Shown in pieces: positions 24,761 through 32,888 of a DNA stretch of 64,000 nt. Each line of letters opens with the position of its first letter. The first letter of the stretch is position 1. The notes under the pieces are model-generated. The model was not told where the DNA came from and did no database searches. It saw only the letters and a list, made by a program, of their open reading frames with translations. Source of the stretch: Sorangium cellulosum (GTDB taxonomy: Bacteria; Myxococcota_A; Polyangia; Polyangiales; Polyangiaceae); the NCBI RefSeq assembly GCF_004135735.1, contig NZ_CP012670.1:2604001-2668000 (forward strand), given 5' to 3'. A program made the position numbers and the translations under genes.

Positions 24761-25185
24761 ATGAAGGTTCTGGTCACCGGCGGCACAGGCGTGGTGGGCC
24801 CGGAGGTGGTGCGGCGGCTGCTCCGGCGAGGGCACGGCGCGCGGCTCCTGTCGCGCCACGCGAGCGTGGCATCGCAGGTCGTTCGAGGGTGACGTCGAGG
24901 CGTTCGACGCCGACATGGGCGACGCCTCGTCGGTGCGCGGCGCCGCCGAGGGGGGCGACGCGGTGCTCCACCTCGCGGCGGTGGTCGCCGAGCGGCCACC
25001 GGCGGTCACGTTCGAGCGCGTCAACGTCGAGGGCACCCGCAACGTCGTCGCCGAGGCCGAGCGGGCGCACGTCCCGCGCCTCGTCCACGTCTCGTCGCTC
25101 GGCGCCGACCGCGGCGCGTCGGCCTATCACCGCTCCAAGCGGATGGGCGAGGAGATCGCCCGCTCGTTCTCGCGCGCGTGGCTCG
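24761..25185 (+). pseudogene. Frameshifted and truncated NAD(P)-dependent epimerase/dehydratase gene
   Basis: The start MKVLVTGGTGVVGPEVVRRLL has the Rossmann GxxGxxG motif of extended SDR enzymes, but the frame ends at 24892. The continuation is in another frame from about 24885 (EGDVEAFDADMGDASSVRG, HLAAVV, NVEGTRNVV, VHVSSLGA, and the catalytic YHRSK). Similarity stops around 25180 after EEIARSFSRAW, with the C-terminal half missing where sequence of the next Uma2-like gene region begins. One frameshift plus 3' truncation makes a functional product unlikely. Confidence 0.8.
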
Positions 25186-25242
25186 TTGGGCGCGGCGCGG
25201 GGCAGCCCACCCCAGCCGCCGCGGCCCTGGTGCGGCGAGCCC

Positions 25243-26139
25243 TCAGCGCCTGCGGCGAGGCCCCGCCACGACCTCGGCCGCGGTGGCGGCGGTGGCCGCG
25301 CGCTTGAGCCATCGCCGCAGCTTGCTCAGCTCGTGGCAGTCGGCGATCGCGCGCGCCACCTCGGCCGGCACCTGAACCCTGCGCGACCGCAGCACGGTGG
25401 TGATGGCCTCCTGGGCCATCCTGATCTCGCCGGTCGCCTCGCCGCGCGCCTCGCCGCGCGCCTCGCCGCGCGCCTCGCCGCGCGCCTCGCCCTCGGCGAG
25501 CGCCGCCTCGAGCGCGGGCACGCGCTTCTCGAGCAGCGCGCAGGCCGCGGCGTCGTCCGAGGCCGCGGCGTCGAGCAGCGCCTGGATGGGCAGCGGGCGC
25601 ACGAAGCACGGATCCTCGATGGCCGCATCGTTCGGCAGCGGCCGCCACCCGTCGGTCTCGCGCGACCACTCCAGCACCCGGCGGTGCTTCACCAGGATGC
25701 AGAACACCCGCCGCACGCCGCGCTCGATGAGCCGGCGCGCCTTGATGGTCGGCACGGCGAGGGCCTGCTTGTCGCTGACCTCGAAGGCGAGCTCCTCCAG
25801 GCGCCGGCGGCCGCCGCGGTCGGGCTTGAGCGCGAACACGCTGGCGTCCGGCGCGTAATCGCTGCCCTCGTCGACCCGGGTGAGCATGTCGACCGCACCC
25901 CGGTAGCCCCTGGCGACGTGGGCGCCGAGGACGTAGGTCAGATCGAAGTGCTGGGTCGCATGGGGCGCGTCGGCCGGGGCGGCGAACATCTCGGCGCCGT
26001 CGAGATACTCCACCCGCGTCTCCGGCGGGGCCAGCCGGTCCTCGACGTGCGGGCGCGCCCGGGACGCGGGGGCATGGAGCCTGCGGCCGGGCGCGTCCAC
26101 GCCGGGCGCGAGCAACCCGTGATCGCGCTTGCTCATCAT
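25243..26139 (-). CDS. Uma2-family-like (DUF820) protein with GEAR repeat tail
   Basis: 298 residues. The core (about 40-190) has YLDGAEMFAAP, DLTYVLGAHVARGYRGAVDML, YAPDASVFALKPDRGGRRRLEELAFEVSD and KARRLIERGVRRVFCILVKHRRVLEW, a divergent DUF820 arrangement. Residues about 228-245 are four to five tandem GEAR units coded by a 12-bp repeat (25436-25490). The C-terminus VPAEVARAIADCHELSKLRRWLKRA resembles the tail domain of the Uma2-like gene at 23597. Function unknown. It lies next to the truncated epimerase, and its arrival may have caused that truncation. Confidence 0.75.
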   Translation of the reverse strand: MMSKRDHGLLAPGVDAPGRRLHAPASRARPHVEDRLAPPETRVEYLDGAEMFAAPADAPHATQHFDLTYVLGAHVARGYRGAVDMLTRVDEGSDYAPDASVFALKPDRGGRRRLEELAFEVSDKQALAVPTIKARRLIERGVRRVFCILVKHRRVLEWSRETDGWRPLPNDAAIEDPCFVRPLPIQALLDAAASDDAAACALLEKRVPALEAALAEGEARGEARGEARGEARGEATGEIRMAQEAITTVLRSRRVQVPAEVARAIADCHELSKLRRWLKRAATAATAAEVVAGPRRRR

Positions 26140-26198
26140 GAGCGCAGCATAGCGCGACCAGCGCTCGGCAGGGACCGGAACGCGTGCGGCGCTCGCCC

Positions 26199-26744
26199 TC
26201 AGACCCCCGGGCCCAGACAGCCGAGCTGGTAAAGCCCCATCCATCCGACCTCCGGATCCGTGCACGCACCCTCCCTGAGCTGCGCGATGAAGTCCTCGAT
26301 CGGCTTCTCGATCACGTCGATGAACTCGGTCTCGTCCAGCGATTGCGCCCCCTTTCGCGCGCAATCCAGGGCCAGGAACGCGTGTCGCTCGATCGTCGAG
26401 TACGCGCACTCGAGCGGGCGCCCGAGCGGCACGAGCGCCGCGGCGACATACCCCGTCTCCTCGAGCAGCTCGCGCGCCGCCGCCTCCTCCGGGGTCTCGC
26501 CCGGCTCGACGCCGCCCCCGGGGAGCTCGTCGAGGATCCGGTCAGGCCCCGGCCGGTACTGGCGCGCCAGGATCACCTTTCTTTCCTGGGACATGGCGAG
26601 GACGCAGACGACGCTCCCCTCTTTCTTGAGCGAGAACGTCTGGACCGTGCCGTCCGGGAGCTCGAACCTGACGTCCTCGATCCGCCGCCACGGCGAGTGC
26701 TCGTGTACGCGCCGCTCCAGTGCCTTCCACCGCGTGACCGTCAT
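26199..26744 (-). CDS. Nudix hydrolase, ADP-ribose pyrophosphatase type
   Basis: 181 residues. Complete Nudix box GGVEPGETPEEAAARELLEE followed by TG (G-x5-E-x7-REUxEExG), at about residues 76-98, preceded by RQYRPGPDRILDELPG, which is typical of ADP-ribose/ADP-sugar pyrophosphatases. The reaction would be ADP-ribose to AMP plus ribose 5-phosphate. Last gene of the minus-strand run that includes a nicotinamidase-like enzyme and a kinase/phosphatase/vWA set. Substrate inferred from the family and context. Confidence 0.88.
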   Translation of the reverse strand: MTVTRWKALERRVHEHSPWRRIEDVRFELPDGTVQTFSLKKEGSVVCVLAMSQERKVILARQYRPGPDRILDELPGGGVEPGETPEEAAARELLEETGYVAAALVPLGRPLECAYSTIERHAFLALDCARKGAQSLDETEFIDVIEKPIEDFIAQLREGACTDPEVGWMGLYQLGCLGPGV

Positions 26745-26806
26745 GGGAGCCCTCTATAGGGGCGTCCGGCCGCGCGGGGTACCGCGAACCGGACCGCCGC
26801 CGCGGC

Positions 26807-27631
26807 TCACCCGCCGAAGCCGCCGGCCGCCGTCCTGGAGAACGACGCGCCCCCCTGGCTGGCGCGCACCGCCGACCGGGAGAACAGCGCGAACGCCTTG
26901 CGGACGTCGGCCGCGTCGCTCTTCGGCGTCAGGATCCAGCGAGCCTCGATCCCCATGTCGCGGAACACGGCGCGGAAATCGGTGCTCCCATCGTCGATGC
27001 CGATCGCCGCCACGATGTGGGCCTCGGAACGGCGCATGTCGCGGACGAGCGCGCACACGTCCCTGGCCCTGGCCCACGTCGAGCCCGCGTCGGCGCCGTC
27101 GGTGATGATGAGCGTGACGGTGCGCGCCGGGACCCCGCTCTGCGCGAACTCCTGCGCCTTCGCGATCACCGTCCCGAGCAGCACCACCGCCTGGTCGTAC
27201 AGCGGCGTGCCGAGCGCGGGATTGTAGTTCTTCGCATCCATCTTCACCGCCTGAGCGATCGGGCAATACGGATAGAGCACCGAGCCGTTCAGGTACCGGT
27301 TGTGGGCCAGGATGGAGTCGCGCTGCCCGGAGTCGGCGAGGGCGTCGATCACCAGGTTGTGCCCGTCCCGCACCGCCCCTGCGTTGCCGGCGAACTTGAT
27401 GGATCCCGAGTCGTCGGGCATCACCGTGACCAGCACGACCTCCGACGACGCCACGTCGTCCACGTGCACCCCGAACCCGGCCTGGATCTGGGCGCCGAGA
27501 TCCGTGATGTGCAGCGCCTGCATCGCCTCGGGCGAGAGCGCGCCCTCGTCCCGCGCCGCCTCGAAGAGCCGCTCGATGTCGAGCGAGCCACCGCGATTCA
27601 TCGTGTTGCCGTCGTCCTTGCTCATGTTCAT
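26807..27631 (-). CDS. vWA-domain protein of the TerY-like type
   Basis: 274 residues. A von Willebrand A fold at about residues 62-235 with a metal site beginning VTVMPDDSGSI (DxSxS), a Thr in NPALGTPLYDQAV and an acidic motif IITDGADAG. Metal binding is therefore likely intact. The N-terminal 50 residues are helical. Flanked by a kinase and a PP2C phosphatase, this matches the vWA/PP2C/kinase triads called TerY-P in comparative genomics of tellurium-type stress systems. GGAGG five bases before the ATG at 27631 fixes the start. Confidence 0.82.
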   Translation of the reverse strand: MNMSKDDGNTMNRGGSLDIERLFEAARDEGALSPEAMQALHITDLGAQIQAGFGVHVDDVASSEVVLVTVMPDDSGSIKFAGNAGAVRDGHNLVIDALADSGQRDSILAHNRYLNGSVLYPYCPIAQAVKMDAKNYNPALGTPLYDQAVVLLGTVIAKAQEFAQSGVPARTVTLIITDGADAGSTWARARDVCALVRDMRRSEAHIVAAIGIDDGSTDFRAVFRDMGIEARWILTPKSDAADVRKAFALFSRSAVRASQGGASFSRTAAGGFGG

Positions 27632-27698
27632 CGGAACCTCCAGGGTGATACGTTCAAGGGCGCTGGCGCCGTCCCTCGACGCGCCAGGCCTCGCGGCG

Positions 27699-28745
27699 CT
27701 AGGCGAGCCAGCGCGAGATCGGGTCGGTGCTCTTCACGAGGTTCATCCCGGCGGCGGCGAAGCGGCCGAGCGCCCTGTCCGCCTCGGCGGTGAAGTCGGC
27801 GAGGAAGCCGCCCTTCCCGTCAGGCACGGTGACCGACGACATGCAGTCGGTCATCACGTGGATCTTCTTCGCGAGCGCGCGATCGGTGAGCGCGATCTCG
27901 GTCAGGATGTCCTCGATCGAGCTGCGCACGCAGTGGCTCGCGGCCTGGCCGGCGATGATCACCGCGTCCGCGTGGAGCAGGGTCCTCAGGAATTGGGTGC
28001 TCCGCTGCGCGAGCGGCTGGCCGTCGTGCCGCGTGAGCACCTCGGGCTGCATCACCGAGTAGTTCTCGGTGAGCGGGTTGCCGCCCTTGACCTCCACCCA
28101 CGACTGCGCCCCTCGCGCGAACGCGTGGAACATCCGCGCCTCGTGCACCACGCCCGCGAGCGCGTGCCCGTCGCTCCCGAGGATGCAGTGGGGCGGCCAG
28201 AGGTACAGCCTGTACTTGCCCGCCTTCTCGAGCTCCTCGCAGTAATACCGGACCTGCTTCATCAGCCACGGGTAGCTCCCGCCGCAGAGCCACCGCGCCA
28301 CCGCCGGGTTGGGCCGCACCTCGCCCGCGTCGATCTGCGACGTCGTGATCTCGCAGTGCGCGGCGAGCGGCCGGTCGTCGCGGTCCACCCAGAAGGCCGG
28401 GAAGAAGATCTGGTAGGCGAAGTGGGTGTCCATCGTGGCGGTGATGTTCGTGATCGACGCGAGGTTCCTGTAGACGAACTCGGCGATGCGCCGGCTGTCG
28501 TCCACGGCGCCCGCGCCGCTCCTGCCGGCGACGTAGAGCGAGCCCTGCGGGAAGCAGAAGTCCTTCTGCACGTCGATGAGCAGGAGGTGGACGTTCCGCG
28601 CGTCGCTGGCCGACGGCTTGACGTCGTGCGCCTTGCGCCACGCTGCGGCGGCGGCGTGGAGCGCCCCCTCGTCGGGGTGGTACCCCCACCGCGCGGCGTT
28701 CTTCGGATCATAGAAGGCGGGAAGCGGGAGCTCTGTCGATTGCAT
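27699..28745 (-). CDS. Nicotinamidase-like cysteine hydrolase (isochorismatase superfamily)
   Basis: 348 residues, longer than the usual 200 of PncA. The catalytic triad can be placed: Asp in LLLIDVQKDFCFPQGSL, a metal/His region in ATMDTHFAYQIFFPAFW, and the nucleophile Cys in IIAGQAASHCVRSSIED. The extra length includes an N-terminal 45 residues and an insert at about 130-200. PncA deamidates nicotinamide to nicotinate in NAD salvage. The substrate here is inferred from the fold and from the neighbouring Nudix and NrtR-type genes. It sits between the kinase and the vWA gene, which is unusual for such a triad. Confidence 0.82.
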   Translation of the reverse strand: MQSTELPLPAFYDPKNAARWGYHPDEGALHAAAAAWRKAHDVKPSASDARNVHLLLIDVQKDFCFPQGSLYVAGRSGAGAVDDSRRIAEFVYRNLASITNITATMDTHFAYQIFFPAFWVDRDDRPLAAHCEITTSQIDAGEVRPNPAVARWLCGGSYPWLMKQVRYYCEELEKAGKYRLYLWPPHCILGSDGHALAGVVHEARMFHAFARGAQSWVEVKGGNPLTENYSVMQPEVLTRHDGQPLAQRSTQFLRTLLHADAVIIAGQAASHCVRSSIEDILTEIALTDRALAKKIHVMTDCMSSVTVPDGKGGFLADFTAEADRALGRFAAAGMNLVKSTDPISRWLA

Positions 28746-28804
28746 GATCTCTTCTCCTCTCGATTCGATCGGCCCGCGCGCGCGGGCCGGGACTCACGAT
28801 GAAC

Positions 28805-30730
28805 TCACGAGATGCGAAGCAAGGTGATCGCCTGGGCGTCGACGACGAACAGCCCCTCGGGCCCGACGAGGAGCCGCGAGGCCTGGGTCACGAACGGCTC
28901 CGTGCCGGGGAAGCGCCGGGCCTCGACCAGGGCTCCGCCCCGGACCTCGACGCGGACGACGCCAGCGTCGGTCGCGGAGAGCAGGAACCCCGAGGCCGCG
29001 CACTTGCCGGTGAGCGCGCCGAGCCATGAGCCGCCCTCGGCCTCGCCGTCGGCGGTGGCCTCCACCGCGCCGTCCTCGCGCACGACCACGCAGCGGTGCA
29101 CGGCGCGCCCGGCCTGCTCGGCCGCGAGGAACAGCCACGCGCGCCCGCGGCCGCCCCGCGGCGGAGAGCCCGAGTCGGCGTCGAACACGCACGTGGCCGC
29201 GGTGAGCTTGCCGCCGGGGAAGGGCAGCTCGACCGTGTCCTTGAGCCCTGGCCGCTCGGCGTCGAAGACGAACGCGATCGACACCTCCCCGGCGCGGTAG
29301 AAGCCGAGCCCGAAGCGGGGGCCTGCCCAGAAGACCGTCTGTCCGGCGAGGACGTCGCCGATCGGCACCTCGCCCGCCTCGCCCGACAGCGCCCCGGCGC
29401 CCGGCGCGCCGCTGCGCAAGAGCTGCCCGCCGCGCGCGATGTAGCGGTGTCGCGCGTTGACATCGAACATCGGCCTCGCGCCCACGCAGTCCACCGGGAG
29501 CCGCTCCGGCGCCGCGCCCGGCGAGAGCACCACGAGCTCGCCGCCCCGGCCGATCAAGGTCGCGTCCCCCTGGACCGCGAACCGCATCGCGGGGTGAGGC
29601 GCGCCGGACATCACCACGGCGCCGTCTTCCCGCCGGAATCGCCCGTCCTCGTGCACCAGGTAGCGGAGCCCCGAGGCCCCGACCGACGCCGCCAGGACGG
29701 CGCCGCGCGTGCGGAGGACCTGCGTGACGAGGAGCTCGCCGTGGACGGCGACGGTCTCCCGCACGGCGGCGGGCGCCGCGCCCGCGCAGGTCGGGCACGC
29801 GGGCCGCGCGTGCTCCACGCCGCACGACGGGCACCGCGTGAAGGCGAGCTCCTGGAGCAGCCGGCGCGGGAACACGCCGCGCTGGTCCTCGACGAAGATC
29901 CGGTAGAGCGCCTGGAGCAGATCGTCCGGCAGGACACGGTAGGGGATCGCCGGCCTCGGATACCGCACCTCGGGATCGAACACCGTGATGCGGCGGAGCG
30001 GCCTCGCGCACTGCGGTACGCGCGCCGCCGCGGATCGCGGCCGGTGGACCCCGCCGTGGGGCCCCACGCAGAGCAGGCTCTGCATCACCATCACGGCGAA
30101 CGCGTACCAGTCCGAGTCCTGCGAATACGGCCTCACGAGCGCCGGCCGGGGGAGGGAAGGATCGCAGAGCAGCGGATCGACGAAGCGCTCGGTGAACACC
30201 TGACAGAGGAATGGGCCGAACTGGAAGCTGTCGGCGTCGATGACGAACGCCTCCCCGCCGGCGACGAGCACGTTGAGATCGTTGAAGTCGCCGATCACCA
30301 CGCCTCGCCGGTGGATCGCCTCCACGGTCCGGTGCAGCCCCACGAGCACCGGGGGGATCGCGGCCGCCGAGAGCCCGCCGTGGCGCATCGCCGGCTCGCC
30401 GTACCGGAGCAGCGGCTCCGCGCCGCGCACGAGGCGCATGGCATACCCCACGACGCGCCGCCGCCGCCGGTCGGTGGCGAGCTCGAGCGGCGCGATCACC
30501 GGGTCGGGCAGCCCTCCCGGGAACGCGCGCAGCTTGTCCTGGTGCTGCTCGATGCGGCCCTCCGCGGCGCGCTGCTCGGCGTCCTGCCCCGCGTAATCCG
30601 GGTGATCGGGCGTCTTCCAGACCTTGAGCGCCCTGCCGTCGCCGAGGTCGAAGACGTCCGCCTCCCCGCCTTTTCCGAGCGAGGCGCGAGGGTCGAGCCG
30701 GATCCGCTTTCCACCGAGATAGACGTCCAC
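28805..30730 (-). CDS. Protein kinase-like protein with zinc ribbon, TerY-P triad type
   Basis: 641 residues from a GTG at 30730 that has GGAGGAGG five bases upstream; an upstream GTG at 30781 lacks a ribosome site. The kinase lobe has LGKGGEADVFDL (Gly loop), ALKVWK (ATP Lys), VVIGDFNDLNVLV (catalytic loop) and FVIDADSFQFG (DFG equivalent), the variant motifs seen in YegI-like kinases. A zinc ribbon CPSCGVEHARPACPTC follows at about residue 300. The remaining 300 residues are repetitive beta strands, perhaps a propeller. It would phosphorylate partner proteins, opposed by the PP2C encoded just upstream in the operon. Confidence 0.82.
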   Translation of the reverse strand: MDVYLGGKRIRLDPRASLGKGGEADVFDLGDGRALKVWKTPDHPDYAGQDAEQRAAEGRIEQHQDKLRAFPGGLPDPVIAPLELATDRRRRRVVGYAMRLVRGAEPLLRYGEPAMRHGGLSAAAIPPVLVGLHRTVEAIHRRGVVIGDFNDLNVLVAGGEAFVIDADSFQFGPFLCQVFTERFVDPLLCDPSLPRPALVRPYSQDSDWYAFAVMVMQSLLCVGPHGGVHRPRSAAARVPQCARPLRRITVFDPEVRYPRPAIPYRVLPDDLLQALYRIFVEDQRGVFPRRLLQELAFTRCPSCGVEHARPACPTCAGAAPAAVRETVAVHGELLVTQVLRTRGAVLAASVGASGLRYLVHEDGRFRREDGAVVMSGAPHPAMRFAVQGDATLIGRGGELVVLSPGAAPERLPVDCVGARPMFDVNARHRYIARGGQLLRSGAPGAGALSGEAGEVPIGDVLAGQTVFWAGPRFGLGFYRAGEVSIAFVFDAERPGLKDTVELPFPGGKLTAATCVFDADSGSPPRGGRGRAWLFLAAEQAGRAVHRCVVVREDGAVEATADGEAEGGSWLGALTGKCAASGFLLSATDAGVVRVEVRGGALVEARRFPGTEPFVTQASRLLVGPEGLFVVDAQAITLLRIS

Positions 30731-30817
30731 CTTCGCCTCCTCCGGGCGTGAATCGAGTTGCGTTGTCCCCCGCCGCGCCACTGCGCTCCCGCGCGAGGCG
30801 CGCTTCCGCGCTCCGCG

Positions 30818-31681
30818 TCAGGCGCGCCCTGGCCGCGCCTTGCGCACGACGACGAGCGTCGTGTCGTCACGGAGCAATCCGCTCTCCCGAACGAGCCGCT
30901 CTTCCTTCCAGACGGGCCGCGTCACCGATCGGTTGATGAGCGCGAGCCGCCGCCGCACCGCGTCCGGGTTCCGGAACATGCGGTCGTCCTCCCAGAACCG
31001 GGAGAGCGGGCCGACCTCGCCGCCGCCGCCCGGGAGCGCTCGTGACGACGACGCCAGGAGATCGAGCGCGCCGTCGGTCGCGAGCAGCGCAGTCTGGATC
31101 GCGCTCGCCGGAACGGTGCGGTGCACGGTGAAGCGCGGCGCCTCGCCGCCCGGGGGCCGGTCGAGCAACCCGTAAGCGAGGTACGGGGGCTCGTTCCCCG
31201 GGAACGGGCCGAGCTGCACGAGCTCGTCGCCGAGCGCGATGAGGCCGTCGCCGAGGGAGAACGCGCACGCCGCCTCCCCGGTGGCGGCGAGGCCGACCAC
31301 GGTGAAGAGCAGGTACGTCGAGACGACCTCGGCGAGGCTGCCGCCCATGCCGCGCGCGAGCTCGCGGAGCGGCGCGAGCACCCCGCGCCGCACCGCCTCC
31401 CAGGTGTCCGGCGACGCGACGTCTCCTCCCCGCCGGAGCGCGCCGAGGACCTGCTCGGTCACGAGCCGCGCGCCGAGCGCCGCGCCCACCTCGCTGCGCG
31501 CGCCGCTGCCGCAGCCGTCGCAGACCACGGCGGCGAGGCAGCCGCCCTCGGCCCGGAAGGCATAGGCATCCTGGTTGGGCCGCCCCGCGGCGAGGTGGTC
31601 TGTCCCGGCCACGGTGCCTCCGGCGATCTCGAAGCGCGAGCCCCCTCCCAGGTCAGCAACGAACGCGGCCTCGCGAGACAT
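30818..31681 (-). CDS. PP2C-family protein serine/threonine phosphatase
   Basis: 287 residues. PP2C metal motifs are present: NQDAYAF, VVCDGCGSGARSEVG (a DGCGSG variant of DGxGG), LLATDGALDLL and DDTTLVVV. The start at 31681 (MSREAAFVADL) is chosen because AGGAGG stands seven bases upstream; the upstream ATG at 31687 is too close to it. First gene of the minus-strand run PP2C, kinase, nicotinamidase-like, vWA, Nudix. A palindrome shared with the NrtR-type gene lies about 195 bases upstream. Confidence 0.87.
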   Translation of the reverse strand: MSREAAFVADLGGGSRFEIAGGTVAGTDHLAAGRPNQDAYAFRAEGGCLAAVVCDGCGSGARSEVGAALGARLVTEQVLGALRRGGDVASPDTWEAVRRGVLAPLRELARGMGGSLAEVVSTYLLFTVVGLAATGEAACAFSLGDGLIALGDELVQLGPFPGNEPPYLAYGLLDRPPGGEAPRFTVHRTVPASAIQTALLATDGALDLLASSSRALPGGGGEVGPLSRFWEDDRMFRNPDAVRRRLALINRSVTRPVWKEERLVRESGLLRDDTTLVVVRKARPGRA

Positions 31682-31873
31682 GCACATCCCTCCTGCGCCC
31701 GGCGAAGGCGCGCTGAGAGCCCGAGCGCGAGCCGCGCTTCCGGGCGCGCGGCCGGGAAGAGCTCCTCGCGAATGAATGAAGATGAGCGCCGGCGTGCCGC
31801 CCGCGGAGCCGCGCACGCGGCCCCGCCGGCCACGGCCGGGACGTCCGGTCCTCCGTGGACCAGCACCTGAATC

Positions 31874-31894
31874 TTGGTGTACGTTCGACACTAA
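31874..31894. promoter_or_regulatory. Candidate NrtR operator before the PP2C-led operon
   Basis: TTGGTGT-N7-ACACTAA, seven-base arms with one mismatch. Core GTGT-N7-ACAC is repeated at 32744-32764 in front of the NrtR-type gene. Located between the end of that gene and the start of the PP2C gene. Confidence 0.5.
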
Positions 31895-32046
31895 GTCAAC
31901 CCCGCGCGTGCGCCAGGACGGCGTGGCGCGCGCTCGCCCGGGGTTTCATGACGGCGCTCCGCAGGGGCCGCAAACACTCCATGCGCCCGGACAGGCCGGC
32001 ACCCCGGCGGGGGGACGACCGCGGAGCGCCGCGCGAGCGCCCGGCG

Positions 32047-32736
32047 TCAGATCTCGAAGCTGAACCCGTCCTTCTCGAGGCGCTCGTACTTCCGCCGATC
32101 GAACCGGTAGAGCCGCGCCGCGCGGTGGGCCACGTCCTGCTCGACCTCGTCGAGCTCGACGAGCAGCCCGGTGCCGAGGACCTTCTTGCGGAAGTTGCGC
32201 TTGTCGAGCGGGCGGTCGAGGATCTTCTCGTAGAGCCGCTGGAGCTGCGACAGCGTGAACTTCGGCGGCAGGAGCTCGAACCCGATCGGCCGATACCGCA
32301 CCTTGCCCTTGAGCCGCTCCAGCGCGACCGAGAAGATCTCCTCGTGATCGAACGCGAGCGCCGGCGTGTCGTCCACGGCGAACCACGCGGCCTCGCGCGC
32401 GTCGGTCGCCGCCTTGACCCGGTGGCTCGAGAGCTTGACCAGCGCGTAGTACGCCACCGACACGACCCGCTCGCGCGGGTCGCGCCCGAGCGCGCCGAAG
32501 GTGTAGAGCTGCTCCAGGAACACCCCCGAGAGCCCCGTCTCCTCCGCGAGCTCCCGCCGCGCGGCGTCGTCGAGCGCCTCGTCGACGCGCACGAAGCCGC
32601 CCGGCAGCGCCCACCGGCCGCGGAACGGCTCCAGCTCCCGCCGGATGAGGAGGACCTTGAGGTCCTCCTCGTCGAGGCCGAAGACCACACAATCCACCGT
32701 CAAGGCCGGCCTGGGATGCTTGTACGAGACGGACAT
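32047..32736 (-). CDS. nrtR: NrtR-type Nudix transcriptional regulator
   Basis: 229 residues: N-terminal Nudix domain and C-terminal winged helix, the architecture of NrtR, the ADP-ribose-sensing repressor of NAD genes. The Nudix box ([23 protein letters not shown] pattern at about residues 45-67) appears intact, whereas some NrtR proteins have lost catalytic residues. The C-terminal part contains [19 protein letters not shown] and [10 protein letters not shown], the usual linker and wHTH signatures. It lies beside the nicotinamidase/kinase operon and shares a palindrome with it, which supports an NAD-responsive regulator. It could also act as a hydrolase. Confidence 0.85.
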   Translation of the reverse strand: MSVSYKHPRPALTVDCVVFGLDEEDLKVLLIRRELEPFRGRWALPGGFVRVDEALDDAARRELAEETGLSGVFLEQLYTFGALGRDPRERVVSVAYYALVKLSSHRVKAATDAREAAWFAVDDTPALAFDHEEIFSVALERLKGKVRYRPIGFELLPPKFTLSQLQRLYEKILDRPLDKRNFRKKVLGTGLLVELDEVEQDVAHRAARLYRFDRRKYERLEKDGFSFEI

Positions 32737-32743
32737 TCGATTC

Positions 32744-32764
32744 TCCGTGTCGGTTCTACACGAA
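32744..32764. promoter_or_regulatory. Candidate NrtR operator before nrtR
   Basis: TCCGTGT-N7-ACACGAA, with the GTGT-N7-ACAC core eight bases upstream of the nrtR start codon. The same core precedes the PP2C operon. Its place at the start codon suits autorepression. Confidence 0.5.
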
Positions 32765-32888
32765 CCCATGCCGTCGGTGGCGCACCCCGTCAAGCCCGCG
32801 CGCCGCGGCGGACGCGGCGCGCGCCGGCGCGAGCCGCCCGTCGGTCGTCGAGCGCCTTTTGGCCCGGCCGCGGCGAGCCTGCGGGCCC

